Origin: Candidatus Pygmaiobacter gallistercoris
Lineage (GTDB): Bacteria > Bacillota > Clostridia > Oscillospirales > Ruminococcaceae
Assembly: GCA_019113125.1 (NCBI GenBank)
Contig: DXIA01000149.1
Span: 1 to 10,109, forward strand
Length of the DNA: 10,109 bases
Reading direction: 5' to 3'
The position numbers were made by a program, and so were the translations under genes. The notes beneath the pieces were generated by a model that did no database searches, was not told the DNA's origin, and saw nothing but the letters and a program-made list of their open reading frames with translations. Shown piece by piece: positions 4,995 through 10,109 of this stretch. How positions within the stretch are numbered: the first letter of the stretch is position 1; every line of letters starts with the position of its first letter.

Positions 4995-5573
4995 ATGCCA
5001 CGACAGGGACTTTCACGGGAACAGGTCATACAGGCGGCAGCCGACCTAATCGAGGAAAAGGGGATCCCCCGGTTTTCGATGGGCGAGCTCGCCCGGCGGC
5101 TGCAGATCAAACCTGCATCACTCTACAACCACATCGAGAGCATCGAGCAACTGCTTGCGCTGGTGGGAAAGGACGCTGTGCGCCGGCTCACCGCCCTTGA
5201 AAAGGAGGCCATCGCCGGCAAGAACGGGCAGAAGGCACTGTTTGCGCTGGCACAGGTCTATCGGCTCTTCGCACGGGAGCACTACCAGTTGTACCGGCTT
5301 ATCATGGCCTTTCCGAGATGGGATAACCCGATGCTGGAACAGGAGGCGGGAGAGATCGTCTCCCCGATCCTGCAGGTGCTCTCCGATTATGGGTTGACCA
5401 ATGAGCAACAGTATCATTGGCAGCGGGTGCTGCGAGCGGAGATGGCCGGCTTTGCCTTCCATGAGCAAGCCGGAGGTTTTTCCCATTTCCCGGTCGATCC
5501 GGAGGAGAGTTTCAGGATTGCCATCCAGTGTCTGTCGGATGGTCTGTGCAGGGCAGGAGGTGCCGGTTTATGA
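4995..5573 (+). CDS. TetR-family transcriptional repressor
   Basis: A 192-residue all-helical regulator. The N-terminal 50 residues match the TetR DNA-binding domain: SREQVIQAAADLIEEKG, then MGELARRLQIKPASLYNHIE with the recognition helix and the conserved Leu-Tyr-x-His. The C-terminal portion (about 80-190) is the variable ligand-binding and dimerisation region and resembles the group with a WHG-type C-terminal domain; the ligand is unknown. The start ATG 4995 follows GAGG at 4982-4985. Its final codons overlap the MATE pump start by four bases (ATGA), so the two are translated together. The double palindrome over the promoter indicates autorepression, relieved when a toxic compound binds the protein, with the pump made as the response. 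The substrate is not predictable from sequence. Confidence 0.93.
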   Translation: MPRQGLSREQVIQAAADLIEEKGIPRFSMGELARRLQIKPASLYNHIESIEQLLALVGKDAVRRLTALEKEAIAGKNGQKALFALAQVYRLFAREHYQLYRLIMAFPRWDNPMLEQEAGEIVSPILQVLSDYGLTNEQQYHWQRVLRAEMAGFAFHEQAGGFSHFPVDPEESFRIAIQCLSDGLCRAGGAGL

Positions 5574-6937
5574 AGACGAAGGAAGAGATTTTGTTCCGTG
5601 AGGCCCCGGTGGGGCGGGCGGTGCTCACCCTGATCATTCCCACCATCATCGGTCAGTTGATCACCGTCATCTACAATATGGCGGACACCTTTTTCATCGG
5701 TCAGATCGGCGACCCCAATCAGGTCGCCGCGGTCTCGCTCTGTATGCCGATGTTTGTCTTCCTCACTGGTCTTGCGAATCTGTTCGGCATCGGCGGTTCG
5801 AGTCTGATGGCACGCAGCCTCGGTGCCGGGGAACACCGACGGGCAAAGCAGGCGGCCGCGTTCTGCATCTGGACCGCCTTTGCCATCTCACTGATCTACG
5901 GCATCGGACTGTATGCAGTCCGCGCGCTGGTGCTGCCCGCCGTTGGGGCGAATGCCGAGACCTATGGTTTCTGCTGCCAGTACATCTTCTGGACCATCAC
6001 CATCGGCGCAGTACCTACCGTGCTCAACCAGGCGCTGGCAAATCTCGTGCGGGCCGAGGGGCACTCCGCACAGGCGAGTTTCGGGGTCGCGCTGGGCGGT
6101 GTGCTGAATATCTTTCTCGATCCCGTCTTTATCTTTCTGTTCCGGCTGGAGATCGCCGGCGCGGCGATTGCGACGATGGTCTCCAACGTCATTGCAACCC
6201 TCTACTTTATCCTGCTGATCGCAAAAAAACGGGGCGAAAGTGACATCTGCTTTGATCCGCGGCTGTACACCTGGAGCAGAAGAATCCCGCGGGAGGTGCT
6301 GCTGGTCGGGTTGCCGAGCTGTCTGATGAACCTGATGGGGGTGCTCTCCAACATCACCATCAACAAACTGATGTCCGGCTACTCCAATGCCGCAGTCGCG
6401 GGCATCGGGGTCGCAAAGAAGATCGATATGCTCTCGTTCGCCATCGCGACCGGCATGTCGCAGGGCGTTTTGCCGCTGATCGGCTATAACTATTCCGCGA
6501 AAAACTACAAGCGGATGAAGGCGGCGCTCCGGGTCGATTTTCTGATTGGTCTCGGCGTGGCCCTGGTCAGCACCTTCTTTTTGTTCACCTGCGCCGGACC
6601 GATTGTGCGGGTCTTTATTGACGATGCAGAGACAGTTCGGTACGGTCAGCTGTTCCAGCGGATCATCTGCATCACCGGACCCTGCATCTCGGTGACCATG
6701 CTGGCGATTACCTCCTTCCAGTCGGTGGGCAAAAAGGTGCAGCCCACCATCCTCTCGCTGCTGCGCAAGGGCGGACTCGACATCCCGTTCATGTTTCTGC
6801 TCAACCATCTGGCGGGAGCGGACGGCATCGTCTGGGCCACCCCGATCGCCGATCTCGGCGCGATGACCGTCGCGATCCTGCTGTTTATTCCCTTCTGGCG
6901 GCGGCTCTCCGAAAAAAATCAAACATCCATCGGCTGA
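5570..6937 (+). CDS. MATE-family multidrug efflux transporter
   Basis: A 455-residue integral membrane protein with about twelve hydrophobic segments in two similar halves, as in MATE antiporters, which expel cationic drugs or metabolites in exchange for Na+ or H+. Typical MATE sequences include MADTFFIGQIG (37-47), NIFLDPVFIF (180-189), the second-half counterpart NKLMSGYSNAAVAG (265-278) and GMSQGVLPLIGYNYSAKN (295-312). The length is standard for the family (about 440-460), and the style is that of the MepA-like Firmicutes branch. ATG 5570 is chosen because an AGGAGG site lies about 10 bases ahead and the codon overlaps the tetR stop; a longer frame from 5528 runs back inside tetR. It is the last gene of the operon and is followed by a strong terminator. 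Substrate is unknown. Confidence 0.94.
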   Translation: MKTKEEILFREAPVGRAVLTLIIPTIIGQLITVIYNMADTFFIGQIGDPNQVAAVSLCMPMFVFLTGLANLFGIGGSSLMARSLGAGEHRRAKQAAAFCIWTAFAISLIYGIGLYAVRALVLPAVGANAETYGFCCQYIFWTITIGAVPTVLNQALANLVRAEGHSAQASFGVALGGVLNIFLDPVFIFLFRLEIAGAAIATMVSNVIATLYFILLIAKKRGESDICFDPRLYTWSRRIPREVLLVGLPSCLMNLMGVLSNITINKLMSGYSNAAVAGIGVAKKIDMLSFAIATGMSQGVLPLIGYNYSAKNYKRMKAALRVDFLIGLGVALVSTFFLFTCAGPIVRVFIDDAETVRYGQLFQRIICITGPCISVTMLAITSFQSVGKKVQPTILSLLRKGGLDIPFMFLLNHLAGADGIVWATPIADLGAMTVAILLFIPFWRRLSEKNQTSIG

Positions 6938-6945
6938 GAACAAGT

Positions 6946-6980
6946 AACAAGCCCGGTGCAAAGCACCGGGCTTGTTTTTT
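6946..6980. terminator. Strong terminator shared by the convergent MATE and CRISPR operons
   Basis: A perfect 14-bp stem (6946-6959 with 6963-6976) with a 3-base AAA loop ends in TTTTTT (6975-6980) for plus-strand transcripts. The stop codon of cas6 (6979-6981) touches the T run. On the minus strand the same hairpin is followed by the looser T-rich TTACTTGTT, so it probably ends the csm-cas6 transcript too, though less efficiently. Confidence 0.9.
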
Positions 6981-7734
6981 ATTCTTCTCGGTTGTACCGA
7001 CTCTCGGCCGCAGTCTGCACCCCGCCCATGCCGAGGGTGGTCTTGATCCCCACCCCCGCATAGGGGGCAAACCGGAGCAGCAGCTGCCAGATCTCCTCCA
7101 TCGGGGCCGCAAGGCGGGACTCAAGGGTGATATTGCCGAGAAAGCTTGGAATCCGGATATTTTTCAGTGGATAACGGGTGGTGTGCAGCGCATAGTCGGC
7201 AACGGTGATCCCCCGCTCGAGTGCCGCGAGTGCATCCGGATCCTCCAGCGGCAGCTCGGGGAAGATGCGGCTCCAACGCATGGCAAGGGTGTGCACCAGC
7301 CACTTCACCTGCGGAAAGATCGCATACCGCCCCTCGGTCTTAAAGGCCGTGGGGGTCAAAAACCGCATCGTCATCCGGCGCCCCGCCTCCCCTGCCCGTG
7401 CCTCCTCCACCAGCTGATACGCCGTCTTTGTCTCAACCCTCTCGCAGTGCAGCCGCAGCCTGCCGGTGTGCAGCGGCACCTCGGCAAGTCCCTCGAGAAC
7501 CGGCCGAAAGGCTGCGGCGGTCTCATCCTCGAGCAGGTTGATCACCCAACGCGTCCGACCAGTCTCCGGCTCACGGAGCAGATGCTGGGAGAGCGGTTTT
7601 TCCCCCACCTCGTGCAACTCCTCTGCAACCTGCGGCGGAACCTGGGTGAGCAGCCAGGCATAGAGACGATAGGCCCAGAAGGAGGGCAGCGGGCGGTCCA
7701 GTCCATCAAAGACAAATTGATACTGTGTGATCAT
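6979..7734 (-). CDS. cas6: CRISPR pre-crRNA processing endoribonuclease Cas6
   Basis: A 251-residue RAMP protein of the Cas6 family, which cuts the CRISPR repeat transcript to make crRNAs that load onto the Csm complex. Recognition rests on the C-terminal RAMP pattern RFLTPTAFKTEGRYAIFPQ (about 124-142), FLGNITLE (198-205) and the glycine-rich loop AGVGIKTTLGMGGV (226-239). It also rests on position at the end of a csm3-csm4-csm5 string. His41 in ELHEVGEKPLS is a candidate catalytic residue, since many Cas6 enzymes use a histidine near this point, but this is not certain from one sequence. The length is normal. The start ATG 7734 overlaps the csm5 stop in ATGA; the longer frame to 7752 is not needed. 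It is the last gene of the operon. No CRISPR array lies beside it in this window. Confidence 0.9.
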   Translation of the reverse strand: MITQYQFVFDGLDRPLPSFWAYRLYAWLLTQVPPQVAEELHEVGEKPLSQHLLREPETGRTRWVINLLEDETAAAFRPVLEGLAEVPLHTGRLRLHCERVETKTAYQLVEEARAGEAGRRMTMRFLTPTAFKTEGRYAIFPQVKWLVHTLAMRWSRIFPELPLEDPDALAALERGITVADYALHTTRYPLKNIRIPSFLGNITLESRLAAPMEEIWQLLLRFAPYAGVGIKTTLGMGGVQTAAESRYNREE

Positions 7735-8783
7735 CGCAGTTCCACCCCGCAAACCCCAAACGGGTACAGCCTGCCGTTGTACCGGGTGTATTTCAGCGTA
7801 TGCGGCGAGATGCCCTGCATTTCATCCTGTTCGTGTTTTCCCTGGCGAAATCTCCGCTGCAGCAGCTGCGCCGTCTTTTTCAGCGCGGCCGGCTCCCCAT
7901 AGTACGGATAGGTCACCGTCTTTGCGAAAAAGCCGGTACCGGCGCCGAGCATCAGACAGTCCCGATAGTTCTCGATGCTGTCCTGTGCCGGAAGGGTGAA
8001 GTGACGCAGGTAGGTCTCGCGGTAGTAATCCGAAAAGTCGGTGATGCTCTGTCGCAGCAGATCGGCGGTGATCCTTCCCCGCAGCAGCGACTGGTCAAGG
8101 GTCAACACCAGCCGCACTGTTTCCCCTGGGCGCAGGCATTCGCGGCAGAGATTGACACTGTGTGCCGATCCGTCGGGGCTGACGTCCACCTTGCCGGCAA
8201 GGATCATCGCCTCATCCGGGATCGGCGCGCTGTCTGCAATCCGCACCCCGCGAAAGAGGTCATTCACCGCATCCTGCCGCCGCTTTTCATTGTAGCGCAG
8301 CTGGTTGAGATACCGCTCCTCAGAAAAGGGTTCTCCCCGTCCGTTGCTCTCCCGCAGGATTCGGCTCACGAGAAAGGCGGTGCGCAGTGCCCCCTTGACG
8401 CCGGAACCCGGAAGATAGGCACGGCCCTGCGGGTCGCGCTGAAACGCCGCGATCTCCCGCAGCGGTCCTTCCCCATTCAATGCATCCGCAGCGCTGACGG
8501 TGTATCTGGTGATTGCGTCAATCTCGGTCTCACGCAGCCGACAGCGCTCCCGCAAAAAGCGGTCCAGCCGTCCCCCACCGAGAATGAACTGCTCATAGGC
8601 ATCCTCCAGCCCCTTGCGCACCAGCAGCGCGATAAAGGCGTCCCGATCGAGAATCGATACCTGCGCCGTGCGGCTGTCAAACAGATACTCCTGTTTCTGG
8701 TAGGTTGCCCCGCTGCCGATACAGACCGGCCCACGGGAGGTGATCCGCAGCTCCAACACCTCCAAATTTCCCGCTCGTGTCAC
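7731..8783 (-). CDS. csm5: Type III-A CRISPR effector subunit Csm5
   Basis: A 350-residue RAMP protein matching Csm5, which caps the crRNA 3' end in the Csm complex and helps with crRNA maturation. Characteristic segments are the N-terminal RAMP strand ELRITSRGPVCIGSG (11-25), the glycine-rich LPGSGVKGALRTA (124-136), GAGTGFFAKT (280-289) and SPHTLKYT (326-333) near the C-terminus. The start is GTG 8783, overlapping the csm4 TGA as GTGA, with a purine-rich GGGGGTGA ahead of it. No ATG is available nearby. The stop overlaps the cas6 start. The overlaps at both ends imply one polycistronic message with coupled translation, consistent with fixed subunit ratios. Length is within the usual range for the family. 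Confidence 0.93.
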   Translation of the reverse strand: MTRAGNLEVLELRITSRGPVCIGSGATYQKQEYLFDSRTAQVSILDRDAFIALLVRKGLEDAYEQFILGGGRLDRFLRERCRLRETEIDAITRYTVSAADALNGEGPLREIAAFQRDPQGRAYLPGSGVKGALRTAFLVSRILRESNGRGEPFSEERYLNQLRYNEKRRQDAVNDLFRGVRIADSAPIPDEAMILAGKVDVSPDGSAHSVNLCRECLRPGETVRLVLTLDQSLLRGRITADLLRQSITDFSDYYRETYLRHFTLPAQDSIENYRDCLMLGAGTGFFAKTVTYPYYGEPAALKKTAQLLQRRFRQGKHEQDEMQGISPHTLKYTRYNGRLYPFGVCGVELR

Positions 8784-9751
8784 AGCGTCACCCCCAGCAG
8801 AATCGGCCGGCCGTAACGGTAGACCGGATGGGCGCCGCCCGGTCCGACCTCGTACAGGTCTCCCTCAAACCGCCGCGGCAGCAGACTGCCGGCGGCAAGA
8901 AAATACTGTGTCTTCTTTTTCCGGGCGCTGTCTGCATAATGGTCCGAGCCGACAAATCCCCCGCGCCGGATCAGCGCGAAATTGGCCCCATCGAGCACCG
9001 CGTCCAGCTCCTCATCCCGCGGCAGGCTGGCGGTCAGCAGCAGATACCGGCCGGTGTCCGCCCGCAGCGCACGGGCAAGCCAGACGGCCTGCGGATCCTG
9101 CGCGGTGTCGAGGTCAATCTGTTCTATCACCGAAAACCGACCATACCCGGAGGAGACCTTGCCGCCGATCCCGCTGACCCCGAGCGCGTCGAGCAGCATC
9201 CGCAGCACACCTGCCTGCTGTGGATCTCCGCACCGAGCGATCAGATAGAGTCCGCAATCCTCCGCGAAGACAAAGGTCCCCACTGAATAGAGGTCAGGAT
9301 TCTCCCCCTCCTCCAACCGGACATGGCTGAATTCGACCATACTGCCCGGCTGCATCGCGTACCGGCGCGGCTCAAACAGAGCGCCCCCTGCAAGCGACTG
9401 CGCAAATCCGTCAAAGGCAAAGACGGGAATCCACTGCAGTCGTTTCATCGCCTTGCGGTCGGCCGCCGGCAGCTCCGCCGCGCTCTGAGCACGGGCCATC
9501 GGCTTTGGCAGGCAGAGGGTGTCGCCGCAAAAGATCATCCCATCGGAGAGCCGCAGCCCGCCGCGTTTCACCCAGCTGCAGAGCTGTGCGAGCCCGTCGG
9601 GCCCCTGCATCGAGAGCGCGGTATGGCAGAGCGCAGAAAACAGGGTATCGGCGCAGAAGGTCTCCCGCGAGGATGCAAGGGAGAGCGCCGTGTCTGACTC
9701 GCCAAAGTGGACGGCGGTGGAAAAGCGCAGCTTAAACAGCAAAAAGTTCAT
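8780..9751 (-). CDS. csm4: Type III-A CRISPR effector subunit Csm4
   Basis: A 323-residue RAMP protein matching Csm4 (Cas5-like), which binds the 5' tag of the crRNA and contacts Cas10 at the base of the Csm complex. Features that fit are the N-terminal FKLRFSTAVHFGE (6-18), ADTLFSALCH (34-43), LPKP (81-84), the glycine-rich loop GIGGKVSSGYGRF (194-206) and the C-terminal YRYGRPILLGV (311-321). ATG 9751 is preferred to an in-frame start at 9793: a GAGGTGG stretch precedes it and the protein then begins as typical Csm4 does, with a beta strand. This start lies 20 bases inside csm3. Several cysteines (Cys33, 42, 58, 75, 80) are present but no zinc motif is obvious. Confidence 0.92.
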   Translation of the reverse strand: MNFLLFKLRFSTAVHFGESDTALSLASSRETFCADTLFSALCHTALSMQGPDGLAQLCSWVKRGGLRLSDGMIFCGDTLCLPKPMARAQSAAELPAADRKAMKRLQWIPVFAFDGFAQSLAGGALFEPRRYAMQPGSMVEFSHVRLEEGENPDLYSVGTFVFAEDCGLYLIARCGDPQQAGVLRMLLDALGVSGIGGKVSSGYGRFSVIEQIDLDTAQDPQAVWLARALRADTGRYLLLTASLPRDEELDAVLDGANFALIRRGGFVGSDHYADSARKKKTQYFLAAGSLLPRRFEGDLYEVGPGGAHPVYRYGRPILLGVTL

Positions 9752-10109
9752 ACTCTTCCACCTCACGGAACAGCGCCTCAAGTGGTCCCACATCCATCTC
9801 GGCCCCGAGCGTCTCGATCTGAAAATTGCGCAGGCTGACCCGACCGCTGCCGCGGGATCCGTGGCCGCCGAGGTAATCCAGCTGCAGCAATCGCATCCCC
9901 TGCGCGAGCAGCCCGAGTTCGGTCTGCGCGGTCTCGGGGTCGGTCAGCTGGTAGGTGATGCAGACCCCAAAGATCGTGCCCGGTGTCACCCGCTCGATCT
10001 GCCGTGGATTTGCAATCGAGGTCTCCCGGTTGATCGCATTTTCGGTCTTGATCTCGGTCAGTCCGATCGTCTTCATCTGTTCCGCGTTGATCACAAAACT
10101 GTCGGCAAA
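9732..10109 (-). CDS. csm3: Type III-A CRISPR backbone RNase Csm3, N-terminus outside the window
   Basis: The last 125 residues of a RAMP protein; the frame is open to the window edge, so the gene continues to the right. KTENAINRETSIANPRQIER (21-40 of the visible part) followed by VTPGTIF is a highly characteristic Csm3 segment, and LGGHGSRGSGRV (80-91) is its glycine-rich loop. Csm3 subunits polymerise along the crRNA as the Csm filament backbone and cut bound target RNA every six nucleotides, using an aspartate near the N-terminus; that residue is not in view, so catalytic competence cannot be judged. The stop codon lies 20 bases inside csm4. By family gene order, cas10 and csm2 should lie upstream, beyond 10109. 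Confidence 0.94.
   Translation of the reverse strand, partial: FADSFVINAEQMKTIGLTEIKTENAINRETSIANPRQIERVTPGTIFGVCITYQLTDPETAQTELGLLAQGMRLLQLDYLGGHGSRGSGRVSLRNFQIETLGAEMDVGPLEALFREVEEYELFAV

Noticed and set aside
5888..6961. 357-codon open frame on the minus strand
   Set aside because: It lies antisense to the MATE gene, has no ribosome site or recognisable domain, and its composition is that of a shadow frame.
7183..7902. Plus-strand open frame across cas6 and the end of csm5
   Set aside because: It is opposite two recognised Cas proteins and has no coherent domain; the same holds for plus frames at 7800-8816 and 8777-9286.
6979..10109. Search for a CRISPR repeat-spacer array next to the Cas genes
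   Set aside because: No regularly spaced repeats of 25-40 bases are visible; the whole stretch is coding. Any array lies outside the window.

Overview
The window looks like a chromosomal segment of a moderately high-GC Clostridia-class Firmicute, possibly a gut Oscillospiraceae-type organism. That placement is inferred from strong AGGAGG-type ribosome sites, 4-base gene overlaps, compact hairpin terminators and the protein families present. There are ten likely complete genes and two partial ones. No rRNA, tRNA, insertion sequence or CRISPR repeat array is visible, and no stretch over 300 bases lacks a gene.

Left part (1-894, plus strand): the 3' portion of an unrecognised protein gene ends in a clear terminator. 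A small Phd/YefM-type antitoxin gene follows, with no toxin partner in the window.

Central metal-resistance locus (905-4868): two regulators, ArsR/SmtB-type and AraC-type, are translationally coupled on the minus strand. Divergent to them, a free-standing metallochaperone-like HMA domain protein and a P1B-2 Zn/Cd/Pb-type ATPase lie on the plus strand. The ATPase itself has no N-terminal HMA domain. The divergent region carries a textbook promoter (TTGACG-17-TATCAT). A long imperfect palindrome lies at the predicted transcription start and is a probable ArsR operator. Two to three direct repeats with a 20-21 bp period run up to the -35 and are a candidate AraC-family activator site. A hairpin lies between the HMA and ATPase genes.

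Drug-efflux locus (4923-6980): a TetR-family repressor gene and a MATE efflux pump gene overlap by four bases. They are driven by a promoter embedded in a double CTAAT-N3-ATTAG operator, which points to autoregulated, inducible efflux. A very strong hairpin terminator closes the operon.

Right part (6979-10109, minus strand): the distal end of a type III-A (Csm) CRISPR-Cas operon, in the order csm3 (partial) - csm4 - csm5 - cas6, with every junction overlapping. Cas10 and Csm2, and any array, would lie beyond the right edge. The terminator that ends the MATE operon also sits at the end of cas6, so the two convergent units meet there.

I see no clearly new biological system. The most interesting material is regulatory: the dual-regulator architecture of the metal operon, and the nested operators.
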